64,000 nucleotides of DNA from Bacteriovoracaceae bacterium. GTDB taxonomy: Bacteria; Bdellovibrionota; Bacteriovoracia; Bacteriovoracales; Bacteriovoracaceae. The stretch is from contig JAMPXB010000003.1 of NCBI GenBank assembly GCA_023701435.1, positions 124,001 to 188,000 of the forward strand, written 5' to 3'. Positions 55,834 to 64,000 of the stretch are shown here, piece by piece (position 1 is the first letter of the stretch; the number at the start of each line of letters is the position of its first letter). The notes under the pieces are model-generated. The model searched no databases. It saw only the letters and a program-made list of their open reading frames with translations, and had not been told where the DNA came from. Position numbers and translations under genes: made by a program.

Positions 55834-56628
55834 CTAATGCCCCGGGATGGTAACAACACTTCCTGCTGCTACACTTTCAATGATCCAGGTGTTACCACCA
55901 ATAACAGAACCTTTTCCAATCACGGTATTGCCTCCAAGGATCGTGGCATTGGCGTAAACCACCACATCATCCTCGATAGTGGGGTGGCGCTTGAGCGACT
56001 GCAATTTCTTTTTGACGGAAAGGGCCCCTAAAGTCACACCTTGATAAATTTTCACGTTTCTTCCAATCATAGCGGTCTCACCAATCACCACCCCGGTGCC
56101 ATGATCGATAAAAAAACTATCCTGAATCTTCGCTCCTGGGTGGATGTCGATTCCTGTTTTCATATGGGCGTATTCGCTGATCAGGCGAGGAATAAGCGGC
56201 ACTTTGAGTTCATAGAGGGCATGGGCCAGGCGATGTACGCAAACCGCATAAAAACCGGGATAGGTGATGATAACTTCTTCACGGCTATAGGCCGCAGGAT
56301 CGCCCCGAAGAGCAGCCTGGGCATCGAGATCAAGGACACGCGCCAGTTCAGGTATTTTATCGAAAAAAAGCTCAACCAATTCAGATGAATTCACTGCGTT
56401 TTCTTGCTGTAACGGTGCTACTGAATCGAAATAGTGAACGAATCTTCTTTTTAATTCTTCCACTGCCGCCACCGTTTGCTCCAGGCCCATGGCCCCTAAA
56501 AAGCCTTTCTGAGGAAAGAGTAGAGAGACCATTTCATCCACAGATTGCCTGATTTCCAATACATTCATCATGATGGAGGCGGCTTGAAATCGTTCAGAAT
56601 GTAAAAACTGGGCAAGTTTTGAAGACAT
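55834..56628 (-). CDS. cysE: Serine O-acetyltransferase
   Basis: This enzyme makes O-acetylserine from serine and acetyl-CoA, the first step of cysteine synthesis. The C-terminal left-handed beta-helix shows the hexapeptide-repeat blocks GIDIHPGAKIQDSFFIDHGTGVVIGE and VKIYQGVTLGA. A long helical N-terminal domain precedes it. The ATG at 56628 has AAAGG upstream; an in-frame ATG at 56664 is less likely. At 264 residues the length suits the EpsC/CysE group. It diverges from cysK across 63 bases. Confidence 0.9.
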   Translation of the reverse strand: MSSKLAQFLHSERFQAASIMMNVLEIRQSVDEMVSLLFPQKGFLGAMGLEQTVAAVEELKRRFVHYFDSVAPLQQENAVNSSELVELFFDKIPELARVLDLDAQAALRGDPAAYSREEVIITYPGFYAVCVHRLAHALYELKVPLIPRLISEYAHMKTGIDIHPGAKIQDSFFIDHGTGVVIGETAMIGRNVKIYQGVTLGALSVKKKLQSLKRHPTIEDDVVVYANATILGGNTVIGKGSVIGGNTWIIESVAAGSVVTIPGH

Positions 56629-56691
56629 ATGAGGCCTTTTGCAGTATAAAGGGGGACACATCAAATTACATTAACACGCAGGGATATTTCA

Positions 56692-57726
56692 ATGGATCTT
56701 CGCACTAAACTTAAATCTACTGGTCTTTTACAAGTTATTGGTAACACACCAATGATGAAAGTGCAGAGCTTAAGCGCTCTCACGGGCAGTGATATTTTCA
56801 TGAAATGCGAGAATTTGAACCCTGGAGGAACAATAAAAGACCGTCCGGCCCTGAATATGGTGGTTGAGGCGATCGTCCGCGGTGATTTGAAGCCGGGCAT
56901 GACGATTGTGGAAGGGACGGCCGGAAATACCGGAATTGGTCTGGCCATGGTCGGCAAGGCCCTGGGCCACAAGGTGATCGTGGTTATGCCTAAGGGAATG
57001 GCCATTGAAAAGCACAAGATCTTAAAGCTTTATGGAGCTGAGATTGTTGAAGCAGAAGCGGTTCCTTACTCAAATGACGGGCATTTCTTTAAAGTCGGTA
57101 AAAAAATTGGGCAGAGTTCACCTGATTACTGGTGGGCCAACCAATTTGATAATCCTGATAACTACCTTGCTCACTATCAATCAACTGCTCCGGAAATGTA
57201 TGAGCAGATGGATGGAAGAATTGATGCCGTTATCGTTGCCGCTGGTTCAGGTGGTACTGCCGCGGGTGTATCAAAGTACATGAAAGAAAAAAATCACAAT
57301 ATCAAAGTGGTTATGCCGGATCCATCTGGTTCGGGGATTGTTAATTTCTTCGGCCGGGGGACTTGGGATTCAGATGGTTCCTATACGATGACCGAGGGTG
57401 TGGGGATTACCCGCATGGTTGAAAACTTCAATCATATTAAACAAGACAGCTGTTACACTATTAATGATCAGATGCTGACATCTCTTGCCATGTACCTCAG
57501 AGAAAAAGAGGGATTGGTTTTAGGAATGAGCTCAATGCTTAACCTTGCCGGCGCTTTCACAACCGCCCTTCGTTACGGTGCAGGTCAGAGAATTTGTACT
57601 TTCCTTTGTGACGGTGGAGAGCGCGCTATCTCAAAAATGTATAATCCCGAATTCCTGGCCGAGAAAAAAATTGACGGATCTCTTCTTCCTGAAAAAGAGA
57701 TTCTTGAGATGTTTAAAAAACTCTAA
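56692..57726 (+). CDS. cysK: Cysteine synthase (O-acetylserine sulfhydrylase), PLP-dependent
   Basis: PLP lysine sits in NPGGTIKDRPALNM; the substrate loop is EGTAGNTGIGLAMV and the phosphate loop AAGSGGTAAG. The protein uses O-acetylserine and sulfide to make cysteine in the cytosol. A C-terminal extension of about 30 residues follows the core. Cystathionine beta-synthase-like activity cannot be excluded. It shares a 63-base divergent region with cysE, so both may be controlled together. Confidence 0.88.
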   Translation: MDLRTKLKSTGLLQVIGNTPMMKVQSLSALTGSDIFMKCENLNPGGTIKDRPALNMVVEAIVRGDLKPGMTIVEGTAGNTGIGLAMVGKALGHKVIVVMPKGMAIEKHKILKLYGAEIVEAEAVPYSNDGHFFKVGKKIGQSSPDYWWANQFDNPDNYLAHYQSTAPEMYEQMDGRIDAVIVAAGSGGTAAGVSKYMKEKNHNIKVVMPDPSGSGIVNFFGRGTWDSDGSYTMTEGVGITRMVENFNHIKQDSCYTINDQMLTSLAMYLREKEGLVLGMSSMLNLAGAFTTALRYGAGQRICTFLCDGGERAISKMYNPEFLAEKKIDGSLLPEKEILEMFKKL

Positions 57727-57729
57727 TAG

Positions 57730-59064
57730 TTATTTAATAAAAAGCGTTTTCAATTTCTTCAACATCTCCAAGTCCAGTTCCATGGACTTGGTCATGTTGT
57801 CGTCCAAAAGTTTAAGTAGTGCTTCTCGAGGCGTGAGGGCCAGCTTTCCTTGATGAATGCTGGTGAGATTATCAAAAGCATTGGCAATGGCCAGAACCCT
57901 AGCTTCCTTACAAATTTTCGGACCTGATAGACCTTTAGGGTAACCTGTGCCGTTTAAGGCTTCATGGTGTTGAGCGATGGCCTTGAGTGAACTGTCGGGC
58001 AAGACGATTCGTCTGAGCTTGATAATATCAATGGAGAAGTCCGGATGCTTCTTGTAGGCCTCTTTGGCGGTCGCTGTTAATTGATCTTCAGGAATTTCTG
58101 CGATCTCCGGAGGAAGATTGATTTTTCCAATATCATGGAGAAGACCCGCTAGGGCAACCTCTTGAGGATTGGGCATACCCAATACCATCGCAAAGAGACC
58201 CGCATAAGTGGAGACGTTGGACAGGTGAAGATAAAAGTTCTGCTCTTGATTGATCAATAAGCTTACTTTTTGAGAAACATCTTTATTGGCATCTTCCACC
58301 AGGATGTCGATGATTTCTTTTACTTCGGTCAAGAGCACCTGCGAAGCCGCAAATGTATTTTCCTTACTGTCTTCAATGAACATGTCAGAGATCAAGTCAC
58401 GAACACAGTTTTCCAGCTTGTCCTGTTTGTCCGTTTCAGAAAGCGCTCCTGGTTTCATCAGGTCTTTTAAGACATTGGCTGTATAAGCGCGAAATTTTTC
58501 CACTCCGTCTTTTTTTACAAAGAGAGTATTGAGATTACTTTCCTTGAGCTTTTCAAACTTATCCTCACTGATAGGATCACCCTCATGAGAAAAAGGCAGA
58601 AGTTTGTTGCTTCTTGGAAGATAAACCTTGAGGGCGAAATCCAGAACGATTCCCGGTTTCAGATCGGCCACTTTAATGGCCTTGTAATCTCTTAGTTCCG
58701 GCAAGACGGAGTAGATCGACTCATAGTTCATCGCCCGCAGGAGGTCTGCTTTTTCCCACGGCAGAAGGAAGGCCTGGGTAAAACCATTTTTAATGAGCCG
58801 TTTTTTATCAAAGGTACTTTTATTCAAAGAGATAAAGAAAATGGAGGTCTCTGGATAAACACTGCGCAGAGTTTGGGCCAGTTCTAAACTGGATATTTCT
58901 TCTGTTGGCGGATAACAAAGAATGACATTCGGTGTTTTAGGCAGCGGCTCAATCATCTGCTCTATATCATAAGGCTGATAATCAATACTTTCGGCGACAC
59001 GCTTGATCTCAGGATGAACCTGAGAATCCTTTGCCCCGTAAATGGTAATTTGGAAATTATTCAC
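57730..59064 (-). CDS. HD-GYP cyclic di-GMP phosphodiesterase
   Basis: An N-terminal receiver-like domain (residues 1-115), a beta-rich linker domain (about 125-205) and a C-terminal HD-GYP domain are in order. The catalytic signatures are complete: LLHDIGKINLP, KKHPDFSIDI, QHHEALNGTGYPKGLSGP and ANAFDNLTS. This family degrades cyclic di-GMP and so controls motility, adhesion or predation-linked states. It starts on GTG beside AAAAGG. It is the intact paralogue of the gene at 41715-43043. Its stop is 3 bases from the convergent cysK stop. Confidence 0.87.
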   Translation of the reverse strand: MNNFQITIYGAKDSQVHPEIKRVAESIDYQPYDIEQMIEPLPKTPNVILCYPPTEEISSLELAQTLRSVYPETSIFFISLNKSTFDKKRLIKNGFTQAFLLPWEKADLLRAMNYESIYSVLPELRDYKAIKVADLKPGIVLDFALKVYLPRSNKLLPFSHEGDPISEDKFEKLKESNLNTLFVKKDGVEKFRAYTANVLKDLMKPGALSETDKQDKLENCVRDLISDMFIEDSKENTFAASQVLLTEVKEIIDILVEDANKDVSQKVSLLINQEQNFYLHLSNVSTYAGLFAMVLGMPNPQEVALAGLLHDIGKINLPPEIAEIPEDQLTATAKEAYKKHPDFSIDIIKLRRIVLPDSSLKAIAQHHEALNGTGYPKGLSGPKICKEARVLAIANAFDNLTSIHQGKLALTPREALLKLLDDNMTKSMELDLEMLKKLKTLFIK

Positions 59065-59130
59065 CCTTTTATTATAAAAGTATTTGAAAAAAATAAGTAC
59101 CTTTAAGTTTTTTTCCCGTAATAGAGTTTT

Positions 59131-59847
59131 TTAGTCAATCGAGAGCTGATGGAAGCTGGGGTAATACTTTTTCATCTCTTCATTCGGGACCACCTTACCC
59201 TGACTCTGATCATTTTGATCAAAGTGTGGAAGAGGAAGTCCTTTTTTCTGACAAAAATCAGTATAAAAAGATTCTTTTGATGGATGATGATCGGAGACAA
59301 CATGAAAAGTTTGCTGTTGCAATTTGAGTTCGAGCACTCTTCGGGTAAATCCCACCACATCGCTTTGATGAATCAGATTCACCGGCCATAAGCGGCCAGA
59401 GAGGTTTTTTCGACCGCTGAGAAATTTTCCTGGATGACGACCGCCTCCAATGAGTCCTCCAAAACGCAGAATTGTCCACTGCTGAAAAGAGCTTTTAATC
59501 CATTCTTCTTGCGCCGCCAGGATCATGGCATTTTCAGATGCGGGCGATGGATAGAGGGCAGTTGAGCTGATGAAAATAATCCAGCTGGTAGGTTTCCACT
59601 TCCAGGATTTAAACCAGTCAAGCTCTTCAGAGAAAGGCGGAATATTGAGAACTACAACATCAGCTGCCAGGAGTTCATCTCCTGGCACATCCGGATAGGT
59701 CAAGGTGCGGGCCTTGATGCCTTCACGAGCAAGCTTGGAAATCTTTGTCTCATTTCTGGTGGTTCCCAAGACATCATGACCATCCTGCTTTAAATGACGG
59801 GCAAGAAGCTCACCGTACCAACCGAGTCCGATTATACTTATTTTCAT
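59131..59847 (-). CDS. NAD(P)-dependent epimerase/dehydratase-like protein (YeeZ-like)
   Basis: The Rossmann nucleotide-binding motif IGLGWYGELLARHL is at the N-terminus. The central segment FISSTALYPSP resembles the SDR active-site region, and RFGGLIGGGRHPG the later SDR/YeeZ block. The 238-residue length is short for extended SDRs. The substrate is unknown; the protein is cytoplasmic. It stands alone between an HD-GYP gene and a secreted coiled-coil gene. Confidence 0.72.
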   Translation of the reverse strand: MKISIIGLGWYGELLARHLKQDGHDVLGTTRNETKISKLAREGIKARTLTYPDVPGDELLAADVVVLNIPPFSEELDWFKSWKWKPTSWIIFISSTALYPSPASENAMILAAQEEWIKSSFQQWTILRFGGLIGGGRHPGKFLSGRKNLSGRLWPVNLIHQSDVVGFTRRVLELKLQQQTFHVVSDHHPSKESFYTDFCQKKGLPLPHFDQNDQSQGKVVPNEEMKKYYPSFHQLSID

Positions 59848-59947
59848 TTTGAGATTTAAACATTTTCTGACTAATTATGTCGATACCACTTGTGAGTTGT
59901 GACCTTCATATAAATACAGTTAGAATAAAAACATTCAGGAGAATGAT

Positions 59948-60190
59948 ATGAAGCTTTTTATTTTATTGATGCTTATTTCCACTCAGACCTTTGCTCAGAT
60001 CAAAAGTGGTTACCTTAGTGCAGAAGATCAAAAATATTATAAGAACGATTCTTTTGATGGAAATAATCAGCGGGAAAGAATTGATAGCCTCGTCAAAGAA
60101 ACAAACAACTTACATCATACCATCGCGACACTTAAGGCCGAAATTCAGGCCTTAAAAAAAGATGTCGAAGACTTAAAAAAGACCAAATAA
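59948..60190 (+). CDS. Small exported coiled-coil protein
   Basis: A signal peptide (MKLFILLMLISTQTFAQ) leads 63 residues whose C-terminal half is a heptad coiled coil (IDSLVKETNNLHHTIATLKAEIQALKK). It has no cysteines. An AGGAG ribosome site supports the start. A structural or multimeric periplasmic role is likely. It shows no clear family. Confidence 0.65.
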   Translation: MKLFILLMLISTQTFAQIKSGYLSAEDQKYYKNDSFDGNNQRERIDSLVKETNNLHHTIATLKAEIQALKKDVEDLKKTK

Positions 60191-60285
60191 AACATTTGTT
60201 TAACTTTTACTTTTTGCAATTGCTGGCTACAACGATCCCTCGTTGATAAGATACTTTCATTAAAATTTTTTAAGGATTGATTGAT

Positions 60286-60876
60286 ATGAAAATCGTCATG
60301 ACGTTACTCTTCCTTATTTCCACTTCTGCCATGGCCGAAACTATTCTTTTTCTAGGGGACTCACTGACTGAGGGCTATCAGCTTTCCAAGGAAGAGGCCT
60401 ATCCGGCGCTAATTGAAAAAGAATTGAAAAAAAATAATAAAGACATCAAAGTGATTAACGGGGGAGTCAGTGGGGCCACTTCTGCTTCTGGCATGAAGCG
60501 AATGGATTGGTACCTCAAGGCCAAGCCAGATATTTTAGTGCTCGCCCTGGGTGCTAATGATGGTCTTCGTGGCCTGAAAGTGACGGAGACTGAAAAAAAT
60601 CTTTCTCAAGTCATCGAGAAGGCCCAAGGTAGAGGCATTTCGGTTATTTTGGCCGGCATGAAAATGCCTACCAATATGGGTGAAGCCTACCGAAATCAGT
60701 TTGAAAATATTTTTCCTAAGATCGCCAAAAAGTATTCCATTAAGTTGATCCCTTTCATACTGGAAGGAGTAGGTGGAGTTCCTAAGTACAATCTTCCTGA
60801 TGGAATACACCCCAATGCTAAAGGACACGAAATCATGGCCAAGACTATTTTGAAAGTGCTGGAGACAGAACTATGA
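60286..60876 (+). CDS. tesA: SGNH-family esterase/lysophospholipase, TesA-like
   Basis: The exported protein has a signal peptide (MKIVMTLLFLISTSAMA), the serine block FLGDSLTEGY, the GANDGLRG block and the Asp/His block DGIHPNAKGHE, which together identify an SGNH/GDSL hydrolase of the TesA/ApeA kind. It acts in the periplasm on acyl esters or acyl-CoA. AAGGA is upstream of the ATG. The stop overlaps ybbA as ATGA. In E. coli tesA is divergent from ybbA-ybbP; here the three genes form one operon. Confidence 0.85.
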   Translation: MKIVMTLLFLISTSAMAETILFLGDSLTEGYQLSKEEAYPALIEKELKKNNKDIKVINGGVSGATSASGMKRMDWYLKAKPDILVLALGANDGLRGLKVTETEKNLSQVIEKAQGRGISVILAGMKMPTNMGEAYRNQFENIFPKIAKKYSIKLIPFILEGVGGVPKYNLPDGIHPNAKGHEIMAKTILKVLETEL

Positions 60877-61529
60877 TGAAAGTTATAGAGCTTCGAAAAA
60901 GTTATGGTCAGGGAGAGTCCCGAGTCGAGGTACTAAAAGGGATCAATCTTGAAATTTCTCCAGGAGAAACAGTCGCCTTAATTGGAAAGTCTGGTTCTGG
61001 TAAGTCAACTCTGCTCTCACTTCTAGCAGGTTTGGACAGGCCTGATTCCGGAGAAATTCTGGTGCAGGGTCAGAAAATTTCTTCCATGAGTGAAAGAGAA
61101 CTGACGAATTTTCGGGCCCACAATATGGGAATTGTCTTTCAACAATTCCATTTAGTTTCTACTTTGACTGCTTTGGAGAATGTGCTTCTGCCTTTGGAGC
61201 TATTGAAACGAAGTCATTCACTGGAGACCGCCAAAAATCTTCTGGAGAGTGTCGGACTCAGTCACCGCGCTGATCATCTGCCTTCCGAGATGAGCGGGGG
61301 AGAATGTCAGCGTGTGGCAATTGCCCGCGCCCTCGCCATCAAGCCGGCCATTTTATTTGCTGATGAACCAAGTGGAAATCTCGATGAAGAGACTGGTGAG
61401 CGTGTGATGGAACTTCTTTTTAAGATGGTCGTGGAAACAAAAACCACTCTGGTGCTGGTCACCCATGACCCGGATCTTGCCAAAAGATGTTCACGGATTA
61501 TTCATCTGGAACACGGGACTCTTCTGTGA
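60873..61529 (+). CDS. ybbA: ABC transporter ATPase YbbA-like
   Basis: The ATPase has Walker A GKSGSGKST, the signature MSGGECQRVAIARA and Walker B ILFADEPSGN, typical of the LolD/MacB/YbbA type that serve FtsX-like permeases rather than importers. It pairs with the next gene, with which it overlaps (GTGA). Its partner and the tesA neighbour suggest a role in the cell envelope. Confidence 0.87.
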   Translation: MMKVIELRKSYGQGESRVEVLKGINLEISPGETVALIGKSGSGKSTLLSLLAGLDRPDSGEILVQGQKISSMSERELTNFRAHNMGIVFQQFHLVSTLTALENVLLPLELLKRSHSLETAKNLLESVGLSHRADHLPSEMSGGECQRVAIARALAIKPAILFADEPSGNLDEETGERVMELLFKMVVETKTTLVLVTHDPDLAKRCSRIIHLEHGTLL

Positions 61530-64000
61530 AGTTTAAGTTCTTCTTCGTTAAAGAGATGAAGAAGTTCCCTTTTTTCTTTTTGCTGCTTTTTTTTACCCTT
61601 CTTCTGGGAACGATGGGGCTGGTAGGAATCAGTATCATTACCGGTCAGGTTCAGGAGAAATTGCAGAATAATGCCAACGAACTTCTGACCTCCGACATTG
61701 CTATCTCCGCGCGGCGGGATTTATTTCCCCTGGAGCAGGAATCTCTTTTTAAGATTTTAAATGAGTACCCTCATCGTCATTATAAAATCATAGATATTTA
61801 TTCTATGATCTCGAATCTAAGGACGGGGACCACTCGTCTGGCAGAAATCCGTGCAACCGAAAAGGGATTTCCATTCTATGGCAAGATGACTTTAAAAAAC
61901 GGGGAATTTGAGAGCGATCAACTCTATATCTCAAAAGACCTGGCGGATTTGTGGCAAGTGCAGGAAAACGATGAGCTCCAGATCGGTGAACTTGTCCTAA
62001 AGGTTTCCGGAGTAGTTGAAGAAGACTCATCCATGGGACTTCGCGGTTTCTCCCTCGCCCCACGGATTTATTTACCACTATCTAAACTATTAACCACCGG
62101 GCTTCTCAAACCGGGGGCGACCGGTGGCTTTGCCTATCATTTTAAATTAAACGATTTAACTCTGGAAAAAGTTCAGAGAATCAAAACCTCAATCTATAAA
62201 GTTATTAAAGACTCGGCCGTCAGAATCACTTTGCCTGAGGATAGCTCTGAGCAAACCGGCCGGGTGATCAATACTCTGACTAACTTTATGGCGCTTTCGG
62301 CGCTGATTGGTCTAATCCTTTCTTTAGTGGGAGTTTTTTATCTCTATCAGTCTCATCTTTTGGCCCGCTTGAAGGATTTGTGTCTTTTAAATCTTCATGG
62401 TCTTACTAAAAGAGAAATTATTGTCGGCATCATCGCTCAATTCAGTTTCATCTTCTTTTTGGTGGTAGTCGTTGAGCTGCTGTTTATTATTCCTTTATAC
62501 AAAACCCTGGCCCCAGTCCTCTCCACCAATTTGGGCATTGAGCTAAGTCCGGAAGTGAATGTTGCTTCTGCGTTGACGGAAATTCCGTTCTTGTTTGGAC
62601 TCTCATTATTTATCCTGGTGCCATTACTGCTGGGATTAATGCGCACACCAATGGGACTTCAGTTAAAGGCTTCTAAATTATCCATGGGGCGCTTCCGCTT
62701 CTGGGATTTTATGCCTTTTATTGTTTCACTTTGGCTTTTTTCTTGTTACCTCGGCCATTCATTTAGAAATGGAAGCCTCTTTTTTATTTCGCTTTTAATG
62801 GTCTTTCTCCTCTCAACCCTGGTAGTCAGGGGTGGACAATGGATCCTTAGGAAATTCATTAAAAATAAGGGGCTGCTGCTTCCAACAATTGAAAATGGTA
62901 TTGCTCTTCGCAGCTTGTCCCGCTCAGGTCATAAACTGACTTTAAGTTTTTTGTCGCTGGCGATGGGAGCGACTCTTATTTCACTTATTCTTCAACTTGA
63001 TAAAATGATTTTGAAGGAATTCGCTCTGGATGAGAATAAGCCCTCGCTCTTTATTTTTGATATTCAAGAAGAGCAAATGGAACCATTGGTGAGTCATGCG
63101 CGGGAACAAGGTGCCCCTTTGGCCTATATCACACCTATGATTCGCGCCCGTTTGGAAAAAGTGAATGATAAAAAGTTTGTCAGAAAAAAACGCTCCTATG
63201 ATTTTAGATCCAGGGAAGATGATGAGGAGAATCGCTTTCGTAGCAACACTTTGAATCTGACCTATCGTGATTATTTGACTGGCTCCGAAAAAATCATCAG
63301 TGGTAAGCCTTTTCCTCAAGGTGGTGCTCCGGATGATCGACTACCTTATGTTTCACTGGAAAAACGTTGGGCCCAGCGAATGGATCTTGAAATTGGGGAT
63401 AAGCTCACTTTTGATATCCAGGGAGTTGAATTCGAAGGGCAGGTCCATAATATACGTGAAGTGAAGTGGACTACTTTTTATCCCAATTTCTTTGTCACCA
63501 TTGAACCAAGCCTGATTGAAGCCGCTCCAAAAACTTTTTTAGCTGTTCTGCCGGCAGGACCTAAAGAGACTAAACTCACCTTTCAGCGCTCGACAGTAGA
63601 GAAGTTTCCCAATATATCTTTTATTGATGTGGAGGAGCTGATAGGAAAGCTTTCAGGACTATTTGTCAGGGCCCGCCAGGCAATAGAAGTTATTTCCTGG
63701 CTTTCCTTAGCCGTGGGACTAGTGATTCTTTATGGACTCTCTCATGATCAGGTCTATCGCCGTTACTATGATCTGGCCTTAATGAAGAGTCTGGGATTTT
63801 CTTCCACGCGCCTCAGATTAAATCTTCTTTATGAGTTCGGGGTCCTTTTTCTATCGGCCATGACCTTGGGATTATTTCTAGGTTGGATGATTGCTCAAAT
63901 CGTGGGGAGGGAAGTTTTTAAGCTGGCACTAAGCGTAGACTGGGACAGGCTGTTATACCCGGCAGGGCTTTTAACAATCCTTTGTTTAGTCACGATTATG
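61526..64000 (+). CDS. ybbP: FtsX-like ABC permease YbbP-like (3' end beyond window)
   Basis: The frame stays open from GTG at 61526 to the last base, 825 codons. The N-terminus has a positively charged lead and membrane helix (FFFLLLFFTLLLGTMGLVGISIITG). A large periplasmic domain, several membrane segments (for example ALIGLILSLVGVFYLYQ), a second periplasmic domain and a final membrane block near the window end follow. E. coli YbbP has 804 residues, so only a short end is missing. It is co-transcribed with ybbA and tesA. The substrate is unknown. Confidence 0.82.
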   Translation, partial: MKFKFFFVKEMKKFPFFFLLLFFTLLLGTMGLVGISIITGQVQEKLQNNANELLTSDIAISARRDLFPLEQESLFKILNEYPHRHYKIIDIYSMISNLRTGTTRLAEIRATEKGFPFYGKMTLKNGEFESDQLYISKDLADLWQVQENDELQIGELVLKVSGVVEEDSSMGLRGFSLAPRIYLPLSKLLTTGLLKPGATGGFAYHFKLNDLTLEKVQRIKTSIYKVIKDSAVRITLPEDSSEQTGRVINTLTNFMALSALIGLILSLVGVFYLYQSHLLARLKDLCLLNLHGLTKREIIVGIIAQFSFIFFLVVVVELLFIIPLYKTLAPVLSTNLGIELSPEVNVASALTEIPFLFGLSLFILVPLLLGLMRTPMGLQLKASKLSMGRFRFWDFMPFIVSLWLFSCYLGHSFRNGSLFFISLLMVFLLSTLVVRGGQWILRKFIKNKGLLLPTIENGIALRSLSRSGHKLTLSFLSLAMGATLISLILQLDKMILKEFALDENKPSLFIFDIQEEQMEPLVSHAREQGAPLAYITPMIRARLEKVNDKKFVRKKRSYDFRSREDDEENRFRSNTLNLTYRDYLTGSEKIISGKPFPQGGAPDDRLPYVSLEKRWAQRMDLEIGDKLTFDIQGVEFEGQVHNIREVKWTTFYPNFFVTIEPSLIEAAPKTFLAVLPAGPKETKLTFQRSTVEKFPNISFIDVEELIGKLSGLFVRARQAIEVISWLSLAVGLVILYGLSHDQVYRRYYDLALMKSLGFSSTRLRLNLLYEFGVLFLSAMTLGLFLGWMIAQIVGREVFKLALSVDWDRLLYPAGLLTILCLVTIM

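Overview
The window is a gene-dense, moderate-GC piece of a Gram-negative bacterial chromosome. It holds about 63 protein genes (the first and last cut by the window edges), one apparent pseudogene and several intrinsic terminators. I saw no rRNA, tRNA, CRISPR array, insertion sequence or prophage. The gene content suggests a free-living or predatory member of the Bdellovibrionota, in the Bacteriovorax/Peredibacter direction: a gspC-to-gspN type II secretion operon, PlsB-type acyltransferase, type III glutamine synthetase, many exported proteins and lipoproteins, and HD-GYP proteins with N-terminal receiver-like domains. The lineage is inferred from content, not from a search.

Layout. Bases 1-6158 run rightward: the end of a Na/phosphate cotransporter, a CBS-less IMPDH/GMP-reductase protein, a PlsB-like acyltransferase, infC-rpmI-rplT (infC apparently starting on AUA), an IHF/HU protein with an acidic tail, and a MerR regulator. 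Bases 6142-21020 are one leftward operon: gspC-D-E-F-G-H-I-J-K-L-M-N and a polyprenyl diphosphate synthase. Bases 21224-34090 hold an acyl-CoA dehydrogenase, an FG-GAP/ASPIC lipoprotein, a LysR regulator with a cysteine-poor A-type Fe-S carrier relative, an M61 protease, a phosphopantetheinyl transferase, glnN, topA and rpmE type B. Bases 34172-43043 hold an XRE regulator, a MerC-like membrane protein divergent from an HMA-domain/flavodoxin/rimK operon, pyrD, a tail-specific protease, a methyltransferase and a degenerate HD-GYP protein. Bases 43145-48926 hold the two-subunit methylmalonyl-CoA mutase with its MeaB GTPase, a 40-residue membrane protein, an MscL-like channel and Dps. Bases 49003-64000 hold an adenosine-deaminase-like enzyme, secreted proteins, rpsU, a nuclease-family protein, a broken outer-membrane protein gene, a TatT-like protein, a sulfur module (rhodanese and cysE divergent from cysK), a canonical HD-GYP protein, and the tesA-ybbA-ybbP operon running off the end.

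How the parts fit. The type II operon supplies a near-complete secreton (inner-membrane platform, ATPase, pseudopilins, secretin) but no prepilin peptidase. The mutase operon supports propionate/odd-chain or branched-chain carbon flow. Cysteine biosynthesis genes share one divergent intergenic region. Neighbouring operon genes often overlap by a few bases (ATGA, TAATG, GTGA), and several convergent pairs overlap at their 3' ends, so the segment is tightly packed.

No complete new defence or mobile system is visible. The items most worth a second look are the infC AUA start, the HMA-flavodoxin-RimK operon facing a MerC-like gene, the duplicated N-terminal extension of GspC, a perfect hairpin inside a lipoprotein signal-peptide region, the degenerate HD-GYP protein, the cysteine-poor Fe-S carrier relative coupled to a LysR gene, three membrane proteins of fewer than 60 residues, and the broken outer-membrane protein gene.
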